From: Hyposmocoma kahamanoa
Taxonomy: Eukaryota; Arthropoda; Insecta; Lepidoptera; Cosmopterigidae
Length of the DNA: 64,000 nucleotides
Reading direction: 5' to 3'
Assembly: GCF_003589595.1 (NCBI RefSeq)
Contig: NW_020653726.1
Coordinates: 16,756,214-16,820,213 of the forward strand
Shown here: one piece after another, positions 52,331 to 62,309 of the stretch
How the letters are laid out: every line of letters begins with the position of its first letter
Position numbering within the stretch: position 1 is the first letter of the stretch
Position numbers and translations under genes: made by a program
The notes under the pieces: generated by a model
What the model was told of the DNA's origin: nothing
The model's database searches: none
The model's input: only the letters and a program-made list of their open reading frames with translations

Positions 52331-52892
52331 ACTTATATCTTAAGCGTGTACCGTGTTATATCTTATATCGAATAAATACTTACATAATCTTTGCAATATA
52401 TACATACAGTTATAAGTGTGTGTAGTGTGAAAACAAATTAATAAAATATTTAATATATATTTAAAGTAAACGTAGTAAAGTACTTCAAAAATAATTAACA
52501 TGATTAACTACTTTTCGTAAAGCATTAATTATTTTAAACTATTAATTAAATTATTAAACTATTAACTAACTATTTTTCGTTTTTCGAGTTCTTTGACTTG
52601 AACATTTAACAACTATTATTCTTACGCAGTCACTATTTCGAATAATGTTATGCGAATTTACAGGTTTATGGTTATTAAGTTAAATAAAAATGTATAATTG
52701 CAATAATGTAACATTGTTATAAACATAGTTTCATTATCATATTTCATTGGAAGTAACCGCCATACTGAAGTGTGGGATATGTTAGTCATCGTAATGAAAG
52801 ATATCGACGTAATGTGCTGGCTGATTGTTTATTTATTTATTCATAAGTGCTTTACATGTGGTTGTCGTTACAAAAATATACTTATGAATATA
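52331..52892. other. AT-rich stretch without recognised features
   Basis: TTAACTAACTATT-type repeats near 52550; no genes. Confidence 0.4.
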
Positions 52893-53057
52893 CATTGTCT
52901 CCGTGGCCGAACGGTTATCATGCCGGACTGCCACGCAGAGGTCCGTGAGTTTGGGTGTAACTTGTGGTTGTCTAAGTATGTGTCCATGGCACCCGCGACA
53001 CAGGGTTTCCTTAGTGCGGGGCTATGTTGAGTATGTGCGTTATTATTATTATTATTA
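52893..53057 (+). mobile_element. SINE A with internal deletion
   Basis: TCTCCGTGGCCGAACGGTTA, GCCGGACTGCCACGCAGAGG joined to GTGAGTTTGGGTGTAACTTG, and the tail GTGTCCATGGCACCCGCGAC, then (ATT)n. Confidence 0.8.
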
Positions 53058-53059
53058 AA

Positions 53060-53490
53060 CACATGCACCTTGATAGGCATTGCAACAAGAAAAAGGAGAG
53101 GGACAGACATTAACTATAATTTATCTTGGAAATACTCGTCCACGTCTTAATAACTTTTAGAAATTAATAATTTTTTCAATACATTTGTGAATTTGCTGAC
53201 GTTTGGTTCTGATTTTAAATATTCTAGGAGTTTGTCATAGATTTTTATTGACATAGAATGAGGTCCGGGACTATGCATCTTCAATTTAGACATCGCTTGT
53301 ATTAAGTTATTTTTATTTCGCGGAATGTGATGTCGGGGGGCGTCTCCGACTTTATTATAAAAATTAAGATTATTTTTTATGAATTTGCGCGCTTCCAATA
53401 TATACATACCTGGCAATGTTGGTATATTAAGTTTTTGGAAATACGGTTTACAGTTTTCTACTTGCTTTAGCCCACAATTAATTGCTACCT
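53060..53490 (-). pseudogene. LINE C-terminal remnant
   Basis: The minus strand reads CKPYFQKLNIPTLPGMYILE (53413-53480 region), ARKFIKNNLNFYNKVGDAPR, MSIKIYDKLLEYLKSEPNVS, then KFTNVLKKLLISKSY, one stop, and DVDEYFQDKL-stop. The family pattern (LPxxYIxE, LYNxLPxxxK, F...LKxxLxxKxYYSxxEY) is a Jockey/CR1-like LINE end. About 130 residues with only one internal stop. It meets SINE A tail to tail at an (AAT)n run. Confidence 0.75.
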
Positions 53491-53965
53491 AAACTGTCTC
53501 TGTGGCCCTAAGGTTACCATGCGGACTTGCCTACAGCTCCGGTACCTACCTGGAAAATAGGGAGGGTGCTGTACATGCACCTAGGGCGGCTCACCTAAGG
53601 CATTAGACCTACAGAGAACCGGATGAAGTCCGTTCAAATGTTCTTATCCGGGGTTAGGACCTGACTTAGATCGTCCCTGTGCAGGTTCGCTCGCACAGGT
53701 AATAGTGCCCTTCTCGTATACCCTAAGGGTCGGTAGGAAGGACTCCGACTATAATCACAACTAATGTACAAAGATACGGGGCTAACCTGTCACGCAGAAG
53801 TCCTGGGTTCGATTCCTATACCGGGAGAAATATTTGCACGGTCTACATTTATTTCTCTCGTGAGTTTGGGTGTAATTTGTGTTGTCTATGTATGTATCCA
53901 TGGCACCCACAACACAAGGTTTCCCTAGTGCGGGGCTATGGGTGTGTGCGGAATAAAAACGGTAG
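53491..53965 (+). mobile_element. SINE A head, unrelated insert, SINE A body
   Basis: 53491-53535 is a degraded SINE A start (GTCTCTGTGGCCCTAAGGTT) and 53781-53965 a SINE A from the B box onward (CTGGGTTCGATTCCTATACC ... GTGCGGGGCTATGGGTGTG). The 250 bases between are of unknown origin. Either one SINE is interrupted, or two copies lie close together. Confidence 0.6.
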
Positions 53966-54061
53966 TAGACACGGTGTTTTACAACATAAGATTTCCTGTC
54001 TTAAATAAATATATTCTTAAAGTAAAAATCGTTCGCTATAAAAATAAAAGAGGATCTTAAG

Positions 54062-54228
54062 CAAAGGCAGCCGAAGCTACTGAGCGTTTTCAAAAGACTT
54101 CTAAGATTTTAATCAGTACTGTTCCAAACGGCACTTCATCACCAACTTTAACTCCCAGTTCTCATAAATCAGCAGTAAAATCGCCGGTTAGAATAAATAA
54201 AAGTGTTAATAGCTTTCTCTTTGATTAA
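54062..54228 (+). CDS. Candidate terminal exon, unidentified
   Basis: After TTAAG| the frame gives KAAEATERFQKTSKILISTV, PNGTSSPTLTPSSHKSAVKS and PVRINKSVNSFLFD to TAA at 54226-54228. The Ser/Thr/Pro/Lys composition is that of a disordered protein tail, and the frame contains no stop in an AT-rich setting. The upstream pyrimidine tract is poor and no poly(A) signal is obvious, so a broken gene copy is also possible. Confidence 0.35.
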
Positions 54229-54564
54229 AGGTCACTCCAAAGTAACTTTGCATCGTGAAAAAAGACGGAAAAAACCTTCGTTTTAAATTACGAACCTTCT
54301 TGATGTCGGGGATTTTTGTGATGTTTTTATTTTGTTGTTTTGCCTTTGAGAACGTATTTATAAAAAAAACAAACCTTCGTTTATTATTGTAAACACCTGG
54401 GAAAAGGAGGTCTAATCTACAAAAGTGACTTTATTCAAGTCGGCATTCACAGTCGGTTGTCTCTGTTTTTTCAGCAAGTGGTAATATGATTTTTAGAGTA
54501 TCCTAATAACATTTTATGTGGCGTAAGTTCGAGTGTGAGTGCGAATGCGAATGCGAGTGCAAGT

Positions 54565-54740
54565 GCGAGTGAAAGAAAGAAAGAAACGTTTATTCAGTTT
54601 ATTGAGACTAGGTTACACAAGAAATTAATGATTATAATTATAAGCTGAAACGGATCCAACCCAGCGTACGTCACAAGCTTGATTAACGTAACGCCGGTTT
54701 TCAGTTGGAGTAGCTTTTATAGGATCAATTGGCTCAGAGA
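54565..54740 (-). mobile_element. LINE-type 3' end, related to family H
   Basis: GAAAGAAAGAAACGTTTATT at the tail side and CGCCGGTTTTCAGTTGGAG (reverse of the CTGAAAACCGGCG motif). Confidence 0.5.
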
Positions 54741-54834
54741 ATTGGTACCGATTTAGGTTAACTATATATAATTTAAAATTAAACTAAAAATAAGTTACAA
54801 ACCTATTTTATTATGAAAACTAACGCGGTTATCA

Positions 54835-55630
54835 CACATTATAATATAAAAGTAACGGGACTTACTCACGTAGTATTTTAATCGGAAGCGGTCCGACTAG
54901 TTTCGACCATAATCGATGGTCTTCTTTAGGGGTTGAGGGCAACGTTCGCGCCCGCGTCACGTCTAGCACTGCGCGCTGCGGCTCTCTGCGCGCGCGCCGA
55001 TGACGCAGTCCGCAGTGGGGAACTCGGGAGGCTGATACGTTGCGTCAGCGCGTCCTGGAACTTTTCTTCGTTACTGCTGTCCGTAGGAGTGTAGTCGGGA
55101 ACAGTCCAGCACACAGAGCTGACCACGTCGTTACCACTAACATCTGCAGCTGCATACCGGATTTTCAGATTTTGCGGGGCACAAAATACTTCTCCCGCGC
55201 TAAAACCTTAGCTTTATCAAACCGAATGTAGTGACCAGCACCGGAGCTCAGAAAGTGGTCTGCCACCGCAGATCCATTGACATCTTGGTTCTTCATGGAT
55301 CGGATATGCACAGCTAGCCTAGTAGCCACGTTCCGTCTCGTTTCGCCGACGTAACACGTGCCGCAGTCATAGGGAACCATATAGACACCGGGGACCCCCA
55401 GAGGGTCTCTGTCCTTTGGAGAGCGAAGCAATTGTCGCAGCTGTGTGAGGGGATGGAATATTGTCTTGAGCTGTACCTTCGGCGTAACAAGTTTCCAATC
55501 GCATCCGTCACCCCCCTGACATAAGGTAAGTACGTTCCCTTTCTCTCTACCGATGCTGGTCGAGACCTCGTTGATGCATTTGCCACACGCCAACTCTGTT
55601 TCCGCCCATTACCAACCAACACATCCATGA
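54835..55630 (-). pseudogene. Penelope-like element, GIY-YIG domain and 3' end
   Basis: Minus strand: GTYLPYVRGVTDAIGNLLRR in one frame, then after a frameshift near 55475 QLRQLLRSPKDRDPLGVPGV, YMVPYDCGTCYVGETRRNVA (GVY...YVG) and the R of TRLAVH, and HYIRFDKAKVLAREKYFVPR. The GVY/YVG spacing and the flanking LLRSxKDxxPLG are those of the endonuclease domain of Penelope-like elements, which nicks target DNA for reverse transcription. Another shift near 55168 leads to a last frame ending ANVALNP-stop at 54928-54926. The reverse transcriptase region is missing, so this is a 5'-truncated dead copy. Family differs from the 33.8/38.8-kb elements. Confidence 0.85.
54890..54940 (-). ncRNA. Hammerhead-like motif at the Penelope-like 3' end
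   Basis: Right after the stop codon: CTAAAGA, the stem GACCAT-CGATT-ATGGTC, then GAAAC, TA and GTC. This resembles the hammerhead core order CUGANGA - stem II - GAAA - (short stem III) - UH, but with A replacing the essential G in the first box. Penelope-like elements are known to carry hammerhead ribozymes. This copy would be inactive if the alignment is right. Confidence 0.4.
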
Positions 55631-55639
55631 TTTAGCTCA

Positions 55640-56150
55640 GCATCTATGTAATCCGGGTCGCAAAGTTTCAAAGTTACAAACCTACTTTGTGTATTAGACG
55701 GCCTTGTTAACTTTTAGTTCCCTGAGAATCCGCTAGATGGCATTGCCCCATTTGGCATTATTTCTGAATCGCGGTGTTAAGATTTTCCCTCGAATGGTGA
55801 CTACTTGAACACAATTTTGTTAATGTGAAGAGAAATCTGAGAATACCGAGAGCTCAGTCCGGCTAACTAGGAATTGAGTCCCTTCTTGGGAACTGCTACC
55901 CGGACCTCTGACATTTCGTACGCTCACATAGGGTGAAATAGATATCATCTCGCGGAACGGGTTCCAGGAGTGAGCCCCTTCTTGGGAACAACTACCCGGA
56001 CCTTCCGTATATAGGGTGAAATTATATTGGCGACATACAACGTGAAAAACAAGTTTGCTGAACAACTTGGAGTTTTCGTGTGGCTGTATTGGTAACCTCA
56101 TCGCACGGTACAGAGAGACTCCCTCCTTTACAGTAGGCAAATTACTAACA
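55640..56150. repeat. Segment with a 40-bp direct duplication
   Basis: GTCCCTTCTTGGGAACTGCT+ACCCGGACCT (55878) recurs as GCCCCTTCTTGGGAACAACT+ACCCGGACCT (55975). ATAGGGTGAAAT follows each unit. A 106-codon minus-strand frame runs through both but is of repeat type. Confidence 0.5.
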
Positions 56151-56815
56151 ATAGGAAGTAGTACATGAATTTAATGTACGAAATACTGCACTTTATTTTT
56201 ACTACTCATTATTTTTATTTTCCTTAAAAAATTAAAAATATACAAAAATAGCGAAGGCAATTGCGAGCGTGAGTGTGAGTGCGAGAGCAAGGTATTATAT
56301 CTATATCAGCATCTTACAAAGTGAAATGTTCTTGTAAATACTTGTTAGAAACCTTTGTTTAAATAAACCATTGGTTCCCATTACCAATCAATAAAATATC
56401 ATTATGAACACCTGTTTAAAGTAAAATAGACCTTCTATGTATAAATAAACAGATCTATGAAAAGTTTTATTAACGGAGACATCAAAGGCAGCAAGTAATG
56501 AAAGCAAGCGTGGTTGCGTGGAATTAAAAATATTTCAAAATTGCACTGCCGGTGCTGACATTGTTCCAGTGTTGCCATGCGAAAGTACTTTTGCTTTAAC
56601 GCACTTTGACGGGGGCGAGTGTACGCTATAAGTTTTTATATTGATAAAACATTTTGCATTACTTTGTATGTGACAATTTTTAATTTGATCGCAGTTATTT
56701 TTTAATAAGGTTAGAAATTTATTCATTTACATTTTTCCATGTATTATGTTATTAAAATGTTTTTGCGCGTTTGTAAATACTAATATAAAGTTAATAAAAT
56801 TTTATACAACCCTAA
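56151..56815. other. Unassigned stretch
   Basis: (GAGTGT)n-like DNA around 56265 and otherwise AT-rich; nothing supportable. Confidence 0.4.
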
Positions 56816-56819
56816 TGCA

Positions 56820-57405
56820 TGGTAGTGTGTGTTATGGCAGAAAAAACATGAAAGTAGGTTGAATGCTATAGAAATGAAAGCTTTGCGCAATAGTACATGC
56901 GGTATTGGTCTTAAATACAGAAAACTGAACAGTGTACTAAGAGATCTTGTGGAGGATGATAAGATGTTGTTGGTGGTCGGGAGAGAGGGGGCCTCTATAG
57001 TATGGTCATGAAGAAAGAATGAATGTTGATAAATTGACGACACAAATTTATCAACGATATCAAATATAGCGAATGTGGATGGAGGCGTGGGGAGAGGTAA
57101 ACTTCGGCGTATTTTTTTTTATATAATTGACCATGTGTGCGCATTTGACCTCTATCTCACATGATGGAAAGTGACGATGATATAGATAATGTAGCATGCA
57201 CATTAATTACTGCACACGGAATTAATGCCTATTCACTCTTGCCTAGACAAGGTCCAAGTTATAAGTCCGCTGACAGGGAAATCCATACTTTAGCATTAGA
57301 GACTGAGGAGAGTTGAGGAGGCGAAGGAGGTTTGTCAGGAGCGTAGCAGGTAGAGGTCAATAGTCTCTGCCTACCCCGATCGGAGACAGGCGTGACGATA
57401 TGTGT
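56820..57405 (+). pseudogene. RTE-like LINE C-terminal remnant, interrupted
   Basis: WQKKHESRLNAIEMKALRNS, CGIGLKYRKLNSVLRDLVED and VGREGASIVWS-stop parallel the MWQKKxESRxNAVEMRALRSMCG...RxSDVRExC pattern of RTE-like elements. IANVDGGVGRGKLRRIFF follows. 57110-57295 is a later insertion, and 57296-57405 is the end (RVEEAKEVCQERSR ... IVSAYP). Same LINE as 29.8-30.6 kb. Confidence 0.75.
57110..57295 (+). mobile_element. Repeat inserted in the RTE-like remnant
   Basis: CATGTGTGCGCATTTGACCT, CTCACATGATGGAAAGTGAC and TGCCTATTCACTCTTGCCTA: a segment I recognise as common in moth and butterfly genomes (LINE 3' region). Confidence 0.5.
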
Positions 57406-57814
57406 GTGCGTAATGTTCATTAGAGATAACGGTATATAAATACCGTGAAAAATGTTATGGTGATGAGGAGAGTGTGATCTCTGGAAGGTATAGATGTTCT
57501 GCATTATGGTCTGGTGTTACTTTTGTCATCCTGGTGCTCATAGCGGAGCGAATAAAGCTTTTTTGAAATCCACTCACATGCACTACTTTCGAACTGAATT
57601 ATTCGGTTGTTCCTCTACCGGTATGCATGAAATTTAGATCTAGCATTAAAAATACAGTAATGCAGGGGTAACGAACCTCGAATTTTGAATTTCGACCTTT
57701 GATCTGAAAAAATTTTGCACGCGTTTTGTGCAGAATTTTTAACACATCACTGGCCATACAACTTTTTAAACTTAAGATGGCGTCATTGTAATATTCAGTT
57801 TTACTACCGCTTCA
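57406..57814. other. Unassigned stretch
   Basis: No supportable feature. Confidence 0.35.
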
Positions 57815-58165
57815 CATAATAATTATTTATTATTAATAACAAATTGAACTTTATAAAAATTCATTCAATAAAATAATTTGTAAAACTTAATGTAGCGTAA
57901 ATTGGAATGTTTTCTTTGTAAAATTAAAAATAAGGTATTTAATTAATAACTATTGTAACTATAGTGAAAAAATGGGGTGGTTTGCATTTATATTAGACAT
58001 AACTGGTTGGAGACTGTACCACCTCAGTCAACCGTGACCATGGGACCTGTAAAGGGCCCGAAACGTCGGTTTGTTTGAAAAAATAAATGTACGCGATTTA
58101 AATCCGGAAAAATAGTTTAATTTCCTATGTGTAACAATCGCGAAAACCTAAGAACACGATATATT
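57815..58165 (+). mobile_element. Penelope-like 3' UTR, copy 3
   Basis: From AATTGAACTTTATAAAAATT to CGCGAAAACCTAAGAAC, with GTCAACCGTGACCATGGGAC, CTGTAAAGGGCCCGAAACGT at 58047-58066. GGGACC-TGTAAA-GGGCCC can fold into a short hairpin. No coding part. Confidence 0.7.
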
Positions 58166-58227
58166 TATTATTAATTTTATTTTTTCTACGAAAGTGTAGG
58201 TAAATACATGCCTGTATTTATATATAT

Positions 58228-58292
58228 AGGACTTGTCAACTGGCCTCAGGGTGGCGCGCGCTTTGGCAATGCTATTGTTAAGGACAGTCACT
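58228..58292 (-). mobile_element. B scrap, reversed
   Basis: GGACTTGTCAACTGGCCTCA and GGCAATGCTATTGTTAAGGA, with a large internal deletion. Confidence 0.55.
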
Positions 58293-58744
58293 TGGTATCA
58301 AAAAAATATTTTATTATTATTTATTATTATTAGAAACAGCTACTTAGCAATGGGGATACTTACATAACTAACTGTTCTATGTTGTCATCGTAATTTTTAA
58401 TAAAAAATAAAGAATATTTCATTCTTCATTCATGCTAACAAATTAGAAAGGAAATGGCAGTAAACAAACGCCAATAAAATGTTAAGCTTTATCTAACAAT
58501 ATTTATCAACGTGCTGAAACATTTTTACTCAACAAATAAAATCAACTTGAACGTGAAAATTTCAAATAACAGGAAAAGTAGAGATTAAATTTCCCACAAA
58601 CATTAATAGACTATTGGCAGGTGCTATGGTCCACTAGAACCGTGTTGCGTGGTGAACAATATTCGATGTAACATAGCGCAATAACTCGCCCTTTATTTTT
58701 TATATACCGCAGTGATTCACTTTGAAAAAAGTTTGAATTTTTGC

Positions 58745-59400
58745 GTAACGCGGCACTCTTGTCACCCATTTAGTAAAGCATGAAACACGCTGAAAGCGGG
58801 TGCGGTCGGGCGCGCTACGGGCTACTACCAGCAGATTACGATGTGCAGTGGCCGGTGTGGAAGTCCTTAAATCGACTTCGCACTTAAGTAGGTCGCTGCA
58901 GAGACAATATGTGTACTATACAAAAATCTGCAATAAACGCATAGAGAAATTCGTAAAACGCGTATTACACTACGCGTTTTCTAGGGCCTTGCGTCAAGGT
59001 TGGGCGTGGCCAATAATTAGAGAGCCGCTTATTCACTGCTCTGCCATACAGACCCTAACTCTGAACTCTGAACGCGATCGTCGAGAGCGTTGTACGTGTT
59101 ACTGTCATGGCGCCGTCAGAGCTTGTTGTTGTTTCTCATCGAATTTCTTGTAAATTTTAAGTAAAATTTAAAGCCATCGGCCCGTACATCATTCTAGTGA
59201 TCTTTCTCCCAAAAATGGTTCATATCTTTGTGCATGTCTATCCGGCACAACAAAACAAAATTGCTGCGCAAACCACAGGGACGAAACGACACGACCGATA
59301 TACGTGTTCGTCGCGCGCATCGATTGATCTCCCTATCTGCCCTGAGTAAGATTGGAATGATCCGATCGCTCTCTATCGTGATCCTAACTTCCTATTTTTA
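58745..59400. other. CpG-rich region without recognised repeats
   Basis: Frequent CG (GCGGTCGGGCGCGCTACGGG; AACGCGATCGTCGAGAGCG; GTTCGTCGCGCGCATCGATTG), unusual for the window, and no match to the repeat families seen elsewhere here. A plus-strand frame of 117 codons crosses it but shows no domain. A promoter/5' exon region or an unrecognised element are both possible. Confidence 0.3.
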
Positions 59401-59509
59401 ATACACCTCCCTATATTAGAGAAAGAGTCCATTGAAATAGGGTAGGGTTGCCGCCTAGTCTTTTTGAAATTAAAGAGTTACATAATTACACACAATTATG
59501 TTATAAGAA

Positions 59510-59870
59510 GGTAGAAATAACAAAGTAAAGGCTGCATCAACAAATAATGCTATAAAAACAGTAAACAATAAATATAAAACACGTCCTACAGATCAAACGT
59601 AACAAAGTGAACTTACTCCAAAAGAGCCTGTATTCGCATAAATATTGATGCTTCAAAAGCAGTTAATGTTTCATAAGGTTTATAGGTTTGCGGTTTTTAC
59701 GACGAATATGTCCTTTCTCCGTCGTCCTGTATGAGGACGGAACGAAGCAAAGCAATGACGAAGGAAAATAATTAGAAAACTATTTCAAAAAGTGTCCAGG
59801 AACCAGAGAAAAAGGTGATAAGAACGTGGGATGACGATGAAGGAGGTCACATCGCCACAGTGTAATAGAT
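59510..59870 (-). repeat. Repeat Q, reversed, degenerate
   Basis: AAAGGCTGCATCAACAAATA, GTGTCCAGGAACCAGAGAAA and GATGAAGGAGGTCACATCGC parallel 61.28-61.62 kb. Confidence 0.55.
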
Positions 59871-59884
59871 GCTCAAGATCTACT

Positions 59885-60010
59885 CACTCGGTCTGTAGGT
59901 CAGTTGGTTGAGAGCTGTAGTCTCGGCATGGCAACAGGTACTGACTCGAGTCGAGTTGGATTGTAGGAATTTTTCTTTGATCGTCTTCGATCATTGCATT
60001 AACACATAAT
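59885..60010 (+). mobile_element. tRNA-like SINE, family D
   Basis: TCTGTAGGTCAGTTGGTTGA (A-box-like), CTGACTCGAGTCGAGTTGG, GGAATTTTTCTTTGATCGTC. Confidence 0.5.
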
Positions 60011-60112
60011 ACTACATCTATTATTACATATTGCATTGCAATAGAAACGGTATTGTCATAGTTCTAGCTTAATTTAGGTAAATCACTGTATATCTACATA
60101 CTGCCTATAATT

Positions 60113-60610
60113 TGACGATCTCCATGGGGGAGCGCCTTAAACACCTGTTTTCATAGTGTCGCCATGTCTCAGTTCCCACATGCGATCCCCGGCCGTTTGT
60201 GGCACCGTCGTTATTTCCGATTTTCTTTTTATAATATTGAGTGACGGAACGAACAAGTCGTGCGCCTGATGGTAAGCTACACGCCTGCGCATAACAGTTG
60301 CAGTGCCACTCAAAACTTTAAATCGCAAGGATCTGAGGGGCACTGCCACTGGCGCCCGTTACCCTGAGACATAAGTTGACAAGTCTCATGTGCCTGTACT
60401 TTCAACAACACCCATAACCCTTCAAAACAGAAACGCAGTATTATGACATTACCTAATGCTTGGTGGCAGAAATAGGTAAGGTTAAGGACAAACTCTTTCA
60501 CAAGGAGCTCTACTGCTGCTTTCCATAACTCAAGTGCTTTAGTTACTTACTTTGAGATCAGAGCCACGTATGAAATGTTGTCTAATATTTATATATAGGT
60601 ATTTATTATT
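60113..60610 (+). mobile_element. SINE K interrupted by a B repeat
   Basis: 60113-60221 (GACGATCTCCATGGGG, TGCGATCCCCGGCC) and 60521-60610 (TTCCATAACTCAAGTGCTTT) match the contiguous copy at 17.70-17.95 kb. Confidence 0.75.
60222..60520 (+). mobile_element. B repeat nested in SINE K
   Basis: Complete: ATAATATTGAGTGACGGAAC to CAAGGAGCTCTACTGCTGCT. A useful full-length reference. Confidence 0.85.
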
Positions 60611-60968
60611 TATGATCATAGTACCGTGTATAAAGTTTGAAAATAGGTTACACCCCAAAATGGTATTACGGTTTCTATTGCAGGAGATTTCTTATAATGC
60701 GAATATTTTAATAAATCTTTATCGACAAAGGTGGGAACGGGTGAGAAATTGAGTGAGGCGGGAATTGGGGAAAGTGGGAATTAATTCCCGTCTTGCGTGT
60801 TAAGGCTTTCACGCGTTTGTTGTTTCCAAGTTTAACTGCTTCGTAAGAAGATTCCGTTTGATGGTCTTAAGAAATTGTTTTTGAATGGAGTCAGGTACAC
60901 AAAGTTTGAAGTAACATTTTGTTGATGTTTCTAATTTTTGCATTTCTTTTAGTTTAGACTTTGATTGC
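60611..60968. other. Unassigned stretch
   Basis: No supportable feature. Confidence 0.35.
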
Positions 60969-60969
60969 A

Positions 60970-61685
60970 CTTTTTTTTGTATAAAACCAAGTCATGAGAC
61001 GTACATATAAGAAAATATATAGGCCTGGTGGTAAGCAACGCGCTTGTCCAATCAAAAAGATGAGGAGCACTGCCATTGCGCCCATCACCCTGAGACATAA
61101 GTTGACAAGTCCCATGTGCCTGTAATATCACCAGCATACATATACCCTTCAAAGCCGAAACGCAGAAATGCTCACATTGCAGCATGGTTGCTTGGCGCTA
61201 GAGACAGGTGAAAGGGTTGTAACCCTAACAGAAAATAGAAAACTTCAGGTTCACAAATTTATTTGAAGTCGGTTAAGCAGAAGAAAAGGTAACAAAAGAA
61301 GGCTGCAACAATAAAGGAAATATAAAAAAAAGGTACATTATTACAAAATATTCCATAACTTGATGAATATTAAGATATTAAGTAGGCACTTACCCCAAAA
61401 TAGCCGAGATGTACTGAATTACAGATACGTATTCATAGGTACATGATAAAGGCTGCAGTGGTTATAAACTTCAAAAGCAGGGAGTGCCGGTGGAACGAAA
61501 CAAAATCAGAATCCGAGGCAAAAGAACTATGGAACAATTCAAAATTTAAATTTAAATACCAGTGGTCAGGAACCGGAGGAAGGCGATAAAAAGGTGCAAT
61601 GACGATAAGGAGGTCACACCGTCACTGGTGAGGTGGCAGTACTTCCCTGGACGAACTTTTTCACAAGGAGATTTACTGTTAATAA
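60970..61685 (+). mobile_element. B repeat interrupted by repeat Q
   Basis: 60970-61211 (CATGAGACGTACATATAAG ... CACATTGCAGCATGG ... GAGACAGGTGA) and 61627-61685 (GGTGAGGTGGCAGTACTTCC ... CACAAGGAGATTTACTG). GGTGA is duplicated. Confidence 0.8.
61212..61626 (-). mobile_element. Repeat Q inserted in B, 415 bp, GGTGA duplication
   Basis: Bounded by GGTGA at 61207-61211 and 61627-61631. Starts AAGGGTTGTAACCC and ends GGAGGTCACACCGTCACT. Orientation is opposite to the 49.0-kb copy, and it lacks about 160 internal bases of that copy. Confidence 0.8.
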
Positions 61686-61844
61686 AATGTACCTACTACA
61701 TAGAATTGTATCAACCCACGTTACGGATTATATATTCCACTAATGGGTCACCCCAAGGGAGCTAATGTCAACCCTTGTATTGAAATTTCACGTAGCTTTT
61801 AAGAATTATTCAAACTTTTTCGGTCATCCAACTTTAGTAGTTTT

Positions 61845-61930
61845 CTTCGTAATGTCCCCCTGGAAATCGAACTCGCAATCTCTTGATTACGTGACCAGCA
61901 TTCTCTCCAGTAGACTAGTTTTTTTTAATC
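61845..61930 (-). mobile_element. tRNA-like SINE fragment, family R
   Basis: The reverse strand has GAATGCTGGTCACGTAATCA and B-box-like GCGAGTTCGATTTCC; compare 28.44-28.54 kb. Confidence 0.45.
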
Positions 61931-62024
61931 CCAATTCACGACTGTCAGTGGATAATCGACTTTATCTCTTCTGTCTAATAATTAGATTGCAGTTAATACG
62001 CGTGGTTACCCATTTCGCAATGAA

Positions 62025-62250
62025 GTAATTGTAGTATAGATAGACTATATTTATAGTCTAACTGCAACATGTGGTGCGTATTGCTAGGTTAGCATTTAAG
62101 TTTACATTTTATTTTATATTGTATTATTTACTCACTTATATTCCGGAGACCGAACAATAAACATGTCTATTTAAATCAACGTATTTCACTCTACCATCTA
62201 CGTCCATCCTTTTTAATAATATGAGATGGCGACCCATACCAGCGAACTTA
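62025..62250 (+). promoter_or_regulatory. Putative LTR and primer-binding region
   Basis: TATATTTATAG at about 62046 could be a promoter, AATAAACATG at 62155 a poly(A) signal, and TGGCGACCCATACC at 62225 resembles the TGGCG-type primer-binding sites of gypsy-group elements. The exact LTR ends and the downstream partner are not visible, so limits are approximate. Confidence 0.35.
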
Positions 62251-62309
62251 TCTTTTGTGAAGAACAGTAAATTTGAACTACATAATAATGAAGATTTCAA
62301 GACAGAAAA

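Noticed and set aside
55314..55628. Independent 104-residue gene
   Set aside because: Its middle supplies the piece missing from the Penelope-like frame, so it is the same decayed element read before a frameshift.
58046..58073. Hammerhead ribozyme in the 33.8/38.8/57.8-kb Penelope-like family
   Set aside because: CTGTAAA has two mismatches to CUGANGA, and the GGGCCC centre leaves no loop for stem II. Treated as a hairpin only.
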